A DNA stretch of 64,000 nt, taken from assembly GCA_965112735.1 (NCBI GenBank), contig OZ218950.1, positions 1,240,001-1,304,000 of the forward strand, in the 5' to 3' direction. Source of the stretch: Phaeosaccion multiseriatum. Taxonomy: Eukaryota > Ochrophyta, other classes. The notes beneath the pieces are model-generated. The model was not told the DNA's origin, searched no databases, and saw only the letters and a program-made list of their open reading frames with translations. Below, in pieces: positions 19,900 through 32,107 of this stretch (within the stretch, counting starts at the first letter, position 1; every line of letters starts with the position of its first letter). Position numbers and translations under genes: made by a program.

Positions 19900-20497
19900 T
19901 GTTAGAAGTCGTGCTTTTGCTAGACTGGTACCTACCCTCTGAATTCAGACCGGGAGGTACCAGTCTAGCAAAAGCACGACTTCTAACAAGCCCTAATGCT
20001 AGAAGTCGAACCCCCCCCCCCCCACCGCACATAGTGGAGAGAAGTAACTCGCAGTCTGGGAATCAGACTAATGGGTGCCAGCCGGTACCAGTTTTCGCCG
20101 AAAAACACACTTTTTTCACAAGCTACAGCCAGGATTCGAACTCGCAATGGCCTTGTTAGAAGTCGTGCTTTTTGCTAGACTGGTACCTCCCGGTCTGAAT
20201 TCAGAGGGTAGGTACCAGTCTAGCAAAAGCACGACTTCTAACAAGGCCATTGCGAGTTCGAATCCTGGCTGTAGCTTGTGAAAAAAGTGTGTTTTTCGGC
20301 GAAAACTGGTACCGGCTGGCACCCATTAGTCTGATTCCCAGACTGCGAGTTACTTCTCTCCACTATGTGCGGTGGGGGGGGGGGGGTTCGACTTCTAGCA
20401 TTAGGGCTTGTTAGAAGTCGTGCTTTTGCTAGACTGGTACCTCCCGGTCTGAATTCAGAGGGTAGGTACCAGTCTAGCAAAAGCACGACTTCTAACA
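19900..20497. mobile_element. 598-bp palindromic composite element
   Basis: Three copies of an 89-90 bp self-complementary unit beginning TGTTAGAAGTCGTGCTTTTG (19900-19988, 20154-20243, 20409-20497) are separated by two 165-bp spacers that are exact reverse complements of each other. The whole is one inverted repeat centred near 20198. It is flanked by a 4-bp direct repeat CGTA (19896-19899, 20498-20501), suggesting insertion as a unit. No protein is encoded; the mirrored open frames on both strands are a by-product of the palindrome. Confidence 0.75.
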
Positions 20498-20510
20498 CGT
20501 ACTAGAGGGA

Positions 20511-23153
20511 TCAAACTACATCAAGTCTATCGGCATTCTTGGTCTCCTCAGGCTGTTGCGCACTCTGCAACGGGAAAGACGCTACTCCTCGGCGAGGGCT
20601 GCTTCTCTCTCGAACCGCATGTCTCCTCCACCCCGCTCTGCCCTTGTTGCGAAGGGTTCCCTCTTCTGCCGGGGCTCCGGCGCTATCCAGCTCCGTTTCG
20701 CGACGGCGCGGCGCAGCGAGCGCTCGGGAGGACAAGACGTGCTTTCTCAGCGGTATGCCCACCCACGCCACGTCTCCACCCTCTGAATTGGTGACACTTT
20801 CACCTCTCATGGCCATGCTCAGGTCACCAACGTTAGCTCCTGCTTCAACGCGGCATCCAGGCTGCAAGTGAGCCCTTGCTCCGAGCCACGCGTTCTCCCC
20901 GACTTGGACAGCCTTGAAGACGAGCCCTCCCGTGCCTTCGATGGTGTGCGCGAAGATTGTGGAGTCTTGCAACACCACCGCTTCGTCTCCAATGACGAGA
21001 AGATGCGCATCTTCAGGCCTGAGCCATAAAGATGTGTCCTTGCCAACACTTGCCCCCAGCAGCCGCAGCCACGCCGCGTACACCGGCCCGCCCGCGAAGT
21101 ACTTGATGCAGAGAGCCTCTATGAAGGCAGGGCCTATGCTGCCGAAGCGACGTAAATCGAACGAAGGCGAATCGAACGCTATGGGAGGCTGCCCCTCTTT
21201 GGCCTGCAAGGATGTGCCCAGAACTCGATGGAAATGAATGGCTGAGAGAGCGCCCGCCAAGGCCATGAGAACTTGAAAGACGAAGCTCCCCAACACAAGG
21301 AAGAACACTCCAGTATGGCTCTCGCTCAGAGTATCCTTCGCCACCACTTCCGGAAGGACGAAGGGACAGAAGGCGGCAGCCCCATGCACATGGCCATTGC
21401 GAAGCAGCAGGTCAGATGCCGACGCGCTGATCAGCACCCCCGGACACCATACGCCGAGGAGCAGCACCACAGTCGCAAGCCCACGCAGCGCATTGTGCAC
21501 CCTCGACGGAACAGGAAGATTGCCTGCTGCATCGACGCCATCCTTCTCAGCATCAGCACTCGCTGGGTTCGGCAATACAAACGGCCGAGGGGCGCCCACT
21601 ACAGAAGAGTTGCGCGGCACGTCGTCGTCTCTACCCACAACGGTGCGATCGGCGACCGTGCTTCCGTCCCCAATGCAAGCTCCGCCCAGGAGAAGAGCTT
21701 CGTTCGCAACAACGCTGAAGCGCCCGATGGTGATGCTTTGCGTATCCTCCTCTCCACGAGTTCCCCCATCAGCGAAAAGGTGCACACGGTTCGCGAGCTG
21801 GGAGTTTTCCCCTATCCTGAGCTTCTCCCATATCGTAGTGATAGGAAGTGTATGAAGTGTGCACCCCCGCTCCAGTCTGGCGCCCATGGCGGAAGCAAAA
21901 ACACGGCTGAGCCCACAGTGTGCCACAAGAAGGAAGCCAACCTTGAAGAGAGGACTCTCCTGAAGAACTCCGAGTGACAGCCGTGTGGTGGCGCTGGGGC
22001 CCAGTAGCAAGAAAATACGCTGTAGCGATAGCACTGCCACCATGTACAGCAGGCTTCCGATCATCAGCAGCACGGGGAACGCCAATGCACGAGCGAAGAT
22101 GGGGACACTCTCCCCCGCGCCATCGTCATCACCCCCACCGGCAAGCACGAGTATCCAGAGGGGCAGCAGGTACGACCCCAAGTTGGTCACTGAAAGCAGG
22201 GCCAAAGCACAAAGCTCTTTTCCTATCCGCCGCAGCCCCTGGTCGCGTTCGACCTCTGCCAGCGGGCCAGAGAGTGACGAATGACCGAGCGACGCGTACG
22301 GACCGAGCTCCATCCCCTCGCCGATGATCACGTCCTTTGGCTCCTCATTCAGGCCCTCCCCCCCCTCCTGCGTCTGCCCCCCCTCCCATGGAGACGGACA
22401 CACGTTGGACAGTATGCCCACCTTTGCTCCCTTCCCGATCCTCACGCGATGGACATGGAGCATGCCATTCCGAGTAATGACAGACGGGCGAATGACGGCT
22501 CCGTACTCGATCACGGCCCCTTCTCCAATCTCGATCAAGTCATGCTCGTGCAGCAGCCAGCTCTCTAAGCGCGCGCTTCCACTGATTCGTGCCCCCAGCA
22601 GGCGGTTCCACACCCGCAAGGCGAAGGTACCACGGAGGGTAGAAATCAGCAGTGCGGCAAGTTTCAGCACATTCTGCACAGCATACCACCGCCAGTAGTA
22701 CCAGCTCCTCACGGACCATCGCCCCGGTCGCATGCGGCCCAGCACAGTCCACTTCACCACTGCAATCAGGGCAAGGAACCAGCTTGCTGACACGACGACG
22801 AGGAGTGGTAGCCAAGAAAGAATCCTCGTATTGCCGCGCCCTGCTCTGCGTAGCAAGTACACGCCAACGAAGCTGGGAGAAAACCCGCAGCTGAGCACAG
22901 CAACAACGAGCAGCCAACTCAGAATCTGCAGCACCACTTGCTTGTCAGTGCTGAGCCTCCGGTGCGCTTTCATCGCTTCCCCTCCTCCATCGACTGACTC
23001 GAAATCGCGCTCCTCGTCCGCCACTCGGGGGGCCTCGCTTGCTGCCGACGACTCCTCCCCGCTGTCTCCTCTGCCTCCGCCCTCCTCCGCGGCACCAAGC
23101 ACTGAAAGTGCCACAGCGGTTCGGTTCTGGAAGATCTGCATTACTGTCAGAGC
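20511..23153 (-). CDS. PKS-NRPS, last exon: Pls-type NRPS terminal domain
   Basis: 881 codons including TGA at 20511-20513. It starts by finishing a carrier protein (ALTVMQIFQNRTAVALSVLG). A roughly 830-residue domain follows, with several hydrophobic membrane segments (VVLQILSWLLVVAVLSCGF, ILSWLPLLVVVSASWFLAL, LLPLWILVLAGG, ATVVLLLGVWCPGVLISAS) alternating with left-handed beta-helix hexapeptide stretches (IEIGEGAVIEYGAVIRPSV, SITIGRFSVVANEALLLGG, VQVGENAWLGARAHLQPGC). This is the architecture of the C-terminal domain of epsilon-poly-lysine synthetase (Pls) and related NRPSs. It implies a membrane-anchored synthetase with no thioesterase and unusual chain release or polymerisation. The acceptor at 23154-23155 fits the phase. 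Confidence 0.8.
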   Translation of the reverse strand, partial: ALTVMQIFQNRTAVALSVLGAAEEGGGRGDSGEESSAASEAPRVADEERDFESVDGGGEAMKAHRRLSTDKQVVLQILSWLLVVAVLSCGFSPSFVGVYLLRRAGRGNTRILSWLPLLVVVSASWFLALIAVVKWTVLGRMRPGRWSVRSWYYWRWYAVQNVLKLAALLISTLRGTFALRVWNRLLGARISGSARLESWLLHEHDLIEIGEGAVIEYGAVIRPSVITRNGMLHVHRVRIGKGAKVGILSNVCPSPWEGGQTQEGGEGLNEEPKDVIIGEGMELGPYASLGHSSLSGPLAEVERDQGLRRIGKELCALALLSVTNLGSYLLPLWILVLAGGGDDDGAGESVPIFARALAFPVLLMIGSLLYMVAVLSLQRIFLLLGPSATTRLSLGVLQESPLFKVGFLLVAHCGLSRVFASAMGARLERGCTLHTLPITTIWEKLRIGENSQLANRVHLFADGGTRGEEDTQSITIGRFSVVANEALLLGGACIGDGSTVADRTVVGRDDDVPRNSSVVGAPRPFVLPNPASADAEKDGVDAAGNLPVPSRVHNALRGLATVVLLLGVWCPGVLISASASDLLLRNGHVHGAAAFCPFVLPEVVAKDTLSESHTGVFFLVLGSFVFQVLMALAGALSAIHFHRVLGTSLQAKEGQPPIAFDSPSFDLRRFGSIGPAFIEALCIKYFAGGPVYAAWLRLLGASVGKDTSLWLRPEDAHLLVIGDEAVVLQDSTIFAHTIEGTGGLVFKAVQVGENAWLGARAHLQPGCRVEAGANVGDLSMAMRGESVTNSEGGDVAWVGIPLRKHVLSSRALAAPRRRETELDSAGAPAEEGTLRNKGRAGWRRHAVRERSSPRRGVASFPLQSAQQPEETKNADRLDVV

Positions 23154-23237
23154 CTGCAGGAGTCACACAGACACAACAGGGTCAGTAACAAGAGCGGGAC
23201 TCAACACGACGAAAGCTTTGGGCTCAAAGTCACTCAC

Positions 23238-23783
23238 CTCGAAGCCGGGCACCTCTGCCCGGATACGCGAAACCGCCTGAGCCGCACTCAACGATGTGCC
23301 TCCCTCTGCGAACAAGTCGTCATTGGCCTGCAAGCGAGGCTGCTCTGTGGCCTGCCTCAGGATGCCCAGCACTTGGCGGGCAGTGTCGCCTAACGCCTCG
23401 TCGCCGTCGGACGACTGTACAGCGGTTTTAATGTTTGCTTCCGCCTTAATCATTCTCAGCACCTCTTTCACGTCTCGCTTCCCGCTGCTCGTCATCGGCA
23501 GAGCATCCACGGCCACAGCCGTGCTCGGCACCATGTATGCCGGTAGCAGCTTGCCCACTCCTTGCAGCACCACCTCAACGTCGGCACTAGGAGGTGTCAG
23601 AGCCGCCACAACCGTCTCACGCTCTCTGTCCACGGCTGCCACAGCGCTCCTCACACCCTCTTGATGGAGCAGCGCAGCCTCCACCTCGCCCAGCTCAATG
23701 CGATAGCCGCGCACCTTCACTTGAGAGTCTCGGCGACCCCTAAACACCAGCGATCCGTCTGCCAGCTGCCGCACCAAGTCACC
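23238..23783 (-). CDS. PKS-NRPS exon: end of adenylation domain and PCP (second NRPS module)
   Basis: 182 codons, phase 0. Encodes [20 protein letters not shown] and [19 protein letters not shown] (adenylation motifs A7-A9), then LPAYMVPS and the A10 lysine in SSGKRDV. The peptidyl carrier protein [18 protein letters not shown] follows, with the phosphopantetheine serine in GGTSL. Donor GTGAGT at 23237. The upstream intron (23784-23980) is virtually the same, base for base, as the one at 34670-34866. Confidence 0.85.
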
Positions 23784-23980
23784 CTGTCCGAAGGTGTTAA
23801 GTTTGAGACGCGTCAGATCAGAACAGTGCCACAGGGCAGCAGAGAAAACCACCTCGACCCCCCCCCCCCCGTTGCATTCTCTGCTGTTCACTGCATGACA
23901 TGCCAAAAGCAAGCCAAATGTACACACAACACACGCACACACACAAAGCCGCACACCCATGGGCAACCTTTTCCACTTAC

Positions 23981-26900
23981 CGTACGATACACTCTGCGCT
24001 GGTCCGCCAAGAAGGGCGCGGGGATGAAGGCCTTCGACGTGAGCTCTGGGCGCTTCAAGTACCCACGGGCCAGCTGTCTCCCCCCAATGCACAGCTCGCC
24101 CTCCACGCCCTGAGGCACCAGCTGCAGACGCTTATCCACCACATACACTTGCACGCCGGCTCGAGGCTTGCCGATGACGAACCCATTCGACATGGCACCC
24201 GGACTGTACTCATGCGTCGTCACGGCATTCGTTTCGGTTGGGCCGTAGCTATTCACAAGGCGCACATGGTGCCTCCACATGTCCACTTGGCCTTCCTTGA
24301 TCGGCTCCCCAATCAATGCGATGGACCGTAGGGTGGCCTCCTTAGCTCCAGTGGTGATGTCTTGCGGTCGGAGCAGCGACAGCAGTGACGGGGTGCAGTA
24401 CATGTCCGATACCCTCAAAGACCGTATCAGCTCCGGCAGGTCGTTCAGCATGGAGCCCTTCTCTGCCAAGCAAAGCGTCGCCCCACACGACAACGGCCCG
24501 AACAGCGACGCCACAGACACATCAAATGTCAAAGCCGCACTCAGGAGCACACGAGAAGATGCCGTTATCGTCAGCTCCTCTTCGAAGAGAGTCGCCATGA
24601 AGCTGGCCGTGCTTCCATGCTCAATCATCACGCCCTTTGGCCGGCCGGTACTACCGGACGTGTGAATCACGTACGCCATGTTCTCGCCCACCGCGTGGCA
24701 CACAGGCTCCGCGGTACTCTCCATTTGCATCACAGCCACCACGTCCACACAGCTCACGTCTCCGACACGCCGCGCTAAGCTGGCATCGGCGGTTGCCAGC
24801 ACCTCAGACTCGCCTGCTGCCTTTGCCGTCGTCAGAACGACGCTCAGCCCGGCGTCTTGTGCGATCATCGACAGCCTATCGTCGGGATGCTCGGGATCCA
24901 GGGGCACGTACGCCGCCCCGGCCTTGAGCACGCCCAGCACTGCCACAACCGCCTCCACGCAGTCCCCAGCAATCAGCACCCCCACCAGGCACTCCGGCCC
25001 CACGCCCCTCCCCTGCAGCATGCATGCCACCGCATTCGCATGCCCATTCAGCTCCCCGTAGCTCATCACCCGACCCGTCTCATACTCGTGCAGGGCCTCC
25101 TGCTCCGGACTGCGAGAGGCCATCTCTTCGAAAGCCGCGTGCAGGAGGGGCGGTGGTGGCGATGCTTCCTCTGCACCTCCCTCCGTGTCTCCATTGGCAT
25201 CCCCCGCCACCAGTGCAGCGCCGCTCAACGTATCCACCACCTTCACACGGTCCTCGTGTGCCAAGAGACTCAGCTTCCACACGCTCTCGCCCGGCCTGCC
25301 CACTGCACTCTCCAGCAGCGCCAGGAAGCTCCGCCCCAGGGTCTCCACTGTGGCCTGGTCGAGCACCGCCGTATTGTAGCACAGGCTGCCGAGCATATCC
25401 GACGCACTGTCCGTGCTGCGCACAAGGCATAGCTCGATGTCAGCCGTATTCTTCCAAGTATCCACACCCGCCTCCTGCAGTACAAAGAAAGCCTGCAGCG
25501 CATTACCACGACCATCTCTGCCCAGCTGGGCCCGCTCCACCACCTTGTGGAACGGTGCCTCGGCATGCTTCATGGCACCCAGATACGCGACCTGTACGCG
25601 AAGAAGCACCTCCCGAAAGCTGGGGCTTCCTCCCAGGCCCAGACGGAACGCGAGGGTGTTGACGAAGCATCCCATCACGCCCTCCAAGCCTTGCGCCACG
25701 TCTCTTCCGAAGTGCGCAGTGCCCACCACCACGTCCTCCGCTCCGCACACACGAGCCAGCAGCACTTGGAACGCGCCCATGAGCCCCACAAACAGCGTGG
25801 CGGAGCTATCCGCGCACAGTTTACTCAACTTGACCAGCATTCCATTGGGTAGGACCAAGTCCACCCTCCCGCTTCCTCCCACACGGATATCTTCACGCAC
25901 CATTTCTCCACTGAGGCTCATTTGGGCATGTCGCTGACGGAGAGGCAGCTGCAGTGGACTGGTACCAGCCAGTTGACCCTGCCAGTATTCAAGCAGCTCC
26001 TCAATACGGCCTTCGCCGTCCAGCCGAGCTCGTTGCCACCTGGAGTAGTCCGCGAAGCTGAAGGGCAGAGCCGGTAGGTCTTGTGCGATTCCTCTCCCGG
26101 CCATGGCAGCCGCGCATGTGGCCTTGAACTCGCCCTGGAAGAGCAAGTAGGATGCACCATCAAAGATGCAATGATGGAAAGTAGATACTGCGGCATACTG
26201 CTCCTCTAGTCCGCTCTGCTGCGGGAGGTGTACGACCAACGTACGCCATAGAGGCTGGCTCCGCTCCAAATCGAATGGACGAGCGATATCGGCCTCGATC
26301 AGGCTCCGAGCGGCCCCAACACTGGTGGCCACGGCAGAGGAGAGACCAGCTGACACCACCGCGGCTGCCGTAGTTCCAAGCTGTAGCTGCCTCAGAGAGC
26401 CCTGCTTTGTCCACTCAAGCGACGTCCGGAGCACATCATGTCGCTCCACTATGCTGCCTAACACTTGTGCTATCATGTCCACAATTTCAGCGGATGTTCG
26501 TCCGGAGATCAGCGAGACTGGCAGCGGCAGCACAAGTGGGAGATTGTACGCGCTCTGCCCGCCAGGGGAAGTCGTCCGCAGTGCTATGTCTGAAAAGTAC
26601 ATGTGTTCCTGCTGGTAAGCCGCGGGGGCGTCAGCATCCAAGGAGAAGTAGTACGAAAGACCTGTTGCTTGATCATCAGGCTCACTCAGATGCCCCGAGT
26701 CCGCTCCCAGCACTTCCTCTTGGATCCATGCAGCCATTGCAGACACCGATGGATACGTAAACAAGGCGCCGCTCGACATGGTGACACCACACCAGGCCTC
26801 GACTCGCTTGCCAAACTCCACGGAACCCATCGAATCGAGCCCGGCTTCCATCAAGGGCATCGTTGCTGTAATGGTCACGTCATCGCCAACACACTCGACT

Positions 26901-29900
26901 GCCATACCCGTCAGGACATGCTCGATCCTCTCCCGCCGTGCTGACTCCGACAAGTGCAGGAGCTCCTCCCGCACCTCGGCATTAACCTTTGCCGCCTCAC
27001 CACTTTCTCCGCGGTCCGTCAACTGCCCGAGAAAATCGCTGTGCACAGGGGCCAAGCTCGCTCGGAATCTGGACCACCTCATGGCCGGCATGACGGCCAC
27101 CTCCTGCACGTTGGCTTGCGATTGACTTGCAAGGACGGCATCCAGAGTCTTCATACCTAGCGCCGATGAGATCAGGCCCACTCCGGCCATCTCCGCAGCT
27201 TTGGACACCATTTCAAGCCGCACCGCCATACCCACGTCGCCCCATGGGCCCCACTGAATGTTGGAAGCAGGAAGGCCAAGCTGGCGTCGGCGGTACCGCA
27301 TCAGCCCGTCCAAAGCAGCATTGGCCCCGGCATAGGCGCTCTGATTGGACAAGCCAAGCAAAGCGGAGGTCGATGAGTACGAGGCGAAGAAGTCGATCTC
27401 CTCCCTGCCGCTCGCCGCCCACTCAAGGCACAGCGCGTGGAGATTCCAACCTCCCTGTATCTTGGCGGCAAAGACGTTTCGCACGTTCTCTTCCTTCTCG
27501 CCCGACAACATTCCCTTTGTGCCATTCACCTCCGCTGCGTGGATCACACCCCGAATATGAGGCAGGCCCACCAAAGCATTCGCTACAGCATCTCGAAGCT
27601 GGCACATGTCAGACACATCGCAGGCCACGGCCACAGCGGTGACACTCTCCATGCTCTGCAGGGCCTGCCACAGCTCTGAAACTTCCTCCGCCACCCGGCC
27701 GCTTTGAGAAAGGAGGAGCAGGTGTCGAGCACCCTGGGAGACCAAGTGATTCGCCGTCGCCAGCCCCAGCCCCCCCAGACCACCGCTGATCAGGTAGGTC
27801 CCATCCTCCCTGCACGTGAAGCGATCGACTCCTGCCGGCGTCAGATGGAGTGTGCTGGGCACCAGCCTCGGAGCGAGGATCCCACACCCTCGAACCAGCA
27901 GGTCCACGCCTCGGCCGCCGTCGCGGGCTCCTGCAGCCAGCGTCACAGCCTGGGAGATAGCTTGGGCTTCCATCTTCTCTACTCTAGGTCGTGCATCCTC
28001 AAACTGTGGATACATGGCATACTCAAGGTCGATGTGGTTCACATCGAGGTCGCCCCGCTCCAGGCGTACGCTTCTCACCAGTCCCACTGCCCAGCTGTCC
28101 TGCCAACCAGCACCGCTGTACACTCCCGTTGTCACCACCGTGATCGGCATCACTGCCGCGTCCCCGTCTAAGCTCTGTACAGTTTGCACAAAGTGGATTG
28201 CCCCATCGGTAGCAGAGCCCGTTGCTGACGTCAAGTAGAAGAGATGGGCCCCACGTGGCTGCGCGTCCGAGCCGAGCGCCTCCACCATGTGCACCTCTAC
28301 ACCAATTGCTGCCGCCGTGCTTTGGATAGCTTCCAAGGCTCTGTGGTTGTTCGATGCGTGCTGCTCTTCAGCTGCCTGGGGAATCACGACGAGCCACGGA
28401 AGGTGGCCGGTCAGCGAAGCCGGCTGCGAAGCCGTGGGCACCTCCACCGCCTCCCACTCAACAACATAGAGCGGGCCCTGCTCAGCTTCACTCCGCGGCT
28501 GACGTGCTGCTGTGGCTCGCGCTGTGTACCAAGGAAAGGCTTTGCGCGTTGGGAACAGGATATGCTCCTTGCCCTTACTCTCTGGCTGCTGCACTGTGCT
28601 TAGAGCTGCTCGAAACGAATCCTCAGAGTTCTGCCCTCGTGTGAGGGAGGAGATCCACGCCAACCCCTCGCGACGCTCGCACTTGGCTCCCATGCTGCTC
28701 AGCACAGGGTTGGGGCCCACCTCAACGATGCTCAGGTCAGCCCCCCTCCCGTCTCCCATCCAGTGCTCCACCACCGTGTGGATGCCTTCTGCGAACAGCA
28801 CTGGCGACAGCATGTGCTGCACCCAATACGTCGCCTGCGTCACCTCCTCCCCTCTCACCACCTCACCCGTCACGTTGGACACCAGGGGAATGCGTGGGGC
28901 GCTGAATGACACCTGCCTCAGAACCTCCTCCAGCGCACGTACAGCGGGCTCCATCAGAGGAGAGTGGAAGGCGTGCGATACCTCCAGGGCCTTGCAGCCC
29001 ACCCCATCTGCCGTCAGCCTCTCCACCACCTTGTCCACACCGCTGCGCGCTCCAGAGATCACGCTCGCGCTCGGTCCATTCGACGACGCCAGCACCACCT
29101 CGCCTGCCCCCCCCGCAGCGTCGATGCTTGCCAAAGTCGCCTCTTTGCCTGCCGTCACTGCGAACATCACTCCCTTGCCCTCGGGGCAGGCCTGCATGGC
29201 GGCTCCTCTCTTGGCGGACAGCATCAGTCCATCCTCCAGCGACATGACGCCGGCCACGCACGCCGCCACCACCTCGCCCAGGCTGTGGCCCATCACCATG
29301 GACGGCTCCACGCCCTCCGACTTCCAAAGCTCACACAGGGCGTACTCCAGCACAAACAGGCACGGCTGGCAGTAGCGTGTCTCCTTCAGCAGAGCTTGTG
29401 CAGTCTCCTTCTCCTTCCCCTCCTCCTCCTCCTCCTCCTCCTCCTCCCCGTCCTCAGCGACCGCCGGGTACATGAGCTCCACCACAGACTTGTCCAGCCA
29501 AGCCCGCTCCATGAGCAACCTGCTGCACCGCTGTATGCACTCGCGGAACACGCCCTCTTCCTCGTACAGCTCTCTGCCCATGCCCACGTATTGCGAACCC
29601 TGTCCAGTGAACACAAACGCCACCGGTGCACGCTTCTTGCTTTGCTGTCCATCCAGCTGCAGCAAGGCTTCGCCCCTCTCAACCAACGTTGGTCCGAAGC
29701 TGCTGAGCACTGCGTGGGCATTCGTGCCTCCAAATCCGAAGGAGCTCACCCCCACCACCACAGATCCATCGGAGTTGGTGGGTAAAGGGGTCATGGAAGA
29801 TGGGAACAGGACTGCAAGTCCCTCCATGTCGAGCTCTGGATTTTGCTCGATGAAGTGAAGATTGGGTGGAGCGGTCTTGTGCTGCGCCATCAGCACTGCT

Positions 29901-30314
29901 TTGATGAATCCGGCAATCCCTGCTGCACCCTCCAAGTGCCCAATGTTTGTCTTGAGCGCCCCCACGATCAAAGGCTTCGCTTCATCGCGGTCGTGGGCGA
30001 ACACTCCTCTCAGAGCGCTCATCTCGATGGGGTCGCCGAGAGACGTGCCCGTGCCGTGCGCCTCCACGAAACTGACGTCGTTCGGACACAGCCCAGCGTC
30101 GATCAAGGCGTCTGCGATGAGCTGCTTTTGAGCGCCAGGGTTTGGAGCCGTCATCCGCGCGGTGGGCCCATTATGGTTCACAGCCGAGCCTCGCAAGACA
30201 GCCAGCACCTCGTCGTCGTTGGCAAGGGCGTCGTCTAGGCGCTTCACCACGATTGCTCCGCACCCCTCGCCTCTGACGTAGCCGTTGGCGGACTTGTCAA
30301 ATGTTTTACAGTGC
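23981..30314 (-). CDS. PKS-NRPS exon: KS(C-half)-AT-KR-ACP-C-A (last module)
   Basis: 2111 codons, phase 2 in and 0 out. In order: the ketosynthase C-half with the catalytic histidines in [19 protein letters not shown] and KTNIGHLEG; an acyltransferase ([11 protein letters not shown], nucleophile GHSLGE near residue 343, and HAFHSP, a malonyl-type signature); a ketoreductase ([16 protein letters not shown] near 841, catalytic [10 protein letters not shown] and [10 protein letters not shown]); an acyl carrier protein ([15 protein letters not shown] near 1160); a condensation domain ([11 protein letters not shown] near 1381, complete HHxxxDG); and an adenylation domain ([13 protein letters not shown] near 1885, NSYGPTE). 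It would add and reduce a malonyl unit, then condense an amino acid. Near-identical to the exon at 34867-41182. Confidence 0.85.
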
Positions 30315-30648
30315 CTTGAGAGTGAGGACGGAAGAGGGAAACAGGGGAGATTTAGCTAAGAAGGCGGGAGGAGAAGGGGCGATCTAAGGTTCTCACTCTA
30401 CCTCCCTGAACGAAACAGTGGTGCGTAACCAGGTGCCTGCCGACTATAATACTAGCTTCCACCTGCCGGGGTATCATACTCATTCACTCTCTCCCTCCCT
30501 TCCTCCCTCCCTCCCTCCCTCCCTCCCTCCCTCCCTCCCTCCCTCCCTCCCTCCCTCCCTCCCTCTCTCACCCCCTCCCTCCCTCCTTCCCTCCCTTCCC
30601 TCCTTCCTTCCTCCCTACTCTCCCCCCAACGCACACTCACGCACTCAC
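30315..30648 (-). repeat. KS intron with (CCCT)n tract
   Basis: Intron inside the ketosynthase. It carries a CCCT tract (30484-30565 on the + strand). Splice borders fit GT-AG and phase 2, at the same SPDG|RCK position used by the other KS domains. Confidence 0.75.
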
Positions 30649-32107
30649 CCATCTGGCGAGAGAAACCCTCCTGAGGAAAGGACCTTGAAGGGCGCCTCGC
30701 TGAGTAGCAGGTTCACTCCTCCGACGACAGCTGTGTCACACTTGCCCAATCGCAGGCTGCTGCAGGCGTTGTCCAGGGCGACCAAGGAAGAGGAGCACGC
30801 CGTGTCTACCGTTGAGCTCGGCCCCTTCAACCCCAGCGCGTAGGAAACTCGGTTGGCCAAATTCGACATGGAGGCTCCTGACGCCACGTACACGCTCTCG
30901 CTTGCCTCGCCAGCTCCTTGGCTTGCTTTGACCTGCAGCCAATCGCTTCCAGCGCAGCCAACAAAGACCCCTGTCTCGCTCTTGCGGAGACTGCGCTTGT
31001 CATAGCCTGCCCTGTGCAGCGCCTCGAAGGCCACCTCCAGCAGCACGCGCTGATTGGGGTCCATGCTTTCCACTTCCGCTGACGAAATGCCGAAGAAGGC
31101 GTTGTCGAAGAGGTGGACGCCCTCTATGAAGCCTCCTCGCCACTCCTTAGAGCCGCTTCCCCACCGGTCTGCTGGAGCTGTAGAGATGCAGTCCGATCCC
31201 GTGCAAAGCATGCTCCAGAAACCTTGGGGCGAAGTCACTCCTCCTGGAAAGCGGCACGCCATGCCCACCACCGCCAGCGGAGCTCGCACGCCTTGAGGCG
31301 AAGCCGAGGTGGGGCGCAAACCTCGCATTGGGTCTGTGACAGCCCTTCCCATTACCTCGCCATCAAGCCAGCCCACAAGCTCCGCCAAGCTGGGGTACTC
31401 AAAGAGCACATCGACGGTGGCTGTAACCCCAAAGTCCGTGTGAAGGCGATTCCGCACCTCCACGAGGGCCATCGAATCCAGGCCTGCCTCCATCAAGGGC
31501 ACATTGTCGTCCAGCGGGGGCATGTCTGCATCAACACACTTCAGCACGGTCGCCTTGAGCGCTTCCAGGAGAGCAGCGCGCCGATCCTCTGGGGAGAGAG
31601 CAGAGAGAGTCTCGCGCAGCTGTGAGAGGGCGTCTCCAGCTGGGGGAGGAGCAGATACAGGACCCTCGAAATCATGCGCTGGTGTTGCCCTCTTCGGGAG
31701 GGGAAACTCTCGCGACGAGGGGAACCCCTGCCATGGGGTGCCCACTCTCTCTGCTGCGCCTTTGGGCCTCATGCCGCCGTAGCTGCCCAAGATGACGTGG
31801 GCGTTGAAACCGCCAGCAGCGTAGGAATTCACTCCTGCGAGCAGCGTCGAGCCGTCGGAGCAGTAGGAAGAGAGGGGCGTCCTTCGGGTGGGCAGCGTGA
31901 CGGGCACGCCCTCCAGCTTCAGGTTGGGGTTGACCTCCTTGAGGTGAAGGTTGGCTGGGGCCTCTCGGTGCTGTACTACCAAGATGGCCTTGATGAGCTG
32001 AGCCATCCCTGACGCCCCTTCCATGTGGCCTAGAGTAGTCTTTACAGTGCCCACTACAAGGGGGGAGGCATCAGGCCTGTTGGGGGTGAACGCTGCCTTG
32101 AGTGCGC
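30649..32107 (-). CDS. PKS-NRPS exon: KS(C-end)-ACP without AT, then next KS (N-half)
   Basis: The exon begins ALKAAF and KTTLGHMEGASG, the end of the preceding ketosynthase. It proceeds after a 70-80 residue linker straight to an acyl carrier protein ([18 protein letters not shown]). No acyltransferase, dehydratase or ketoreductase is present. The next ketosynthase then starts (VRAPLAVVGMACRFPGGV) and reaches its active-site cysteine (VDTACSSSLVAL) before the donor. The module is therefore a minimal KS-ACP unit that must receive its extender from an AT elsewhere or merely pass the chain on. Phase 1 in, 2 out. Confidence 0.85.

Noticed and set aside
24279-30238. Numerous long (+) strand ORFs across the PKS-NRPS region
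   Set aside because: They are antisense shadows of GC-rich coding exons; none shows an independent domain.
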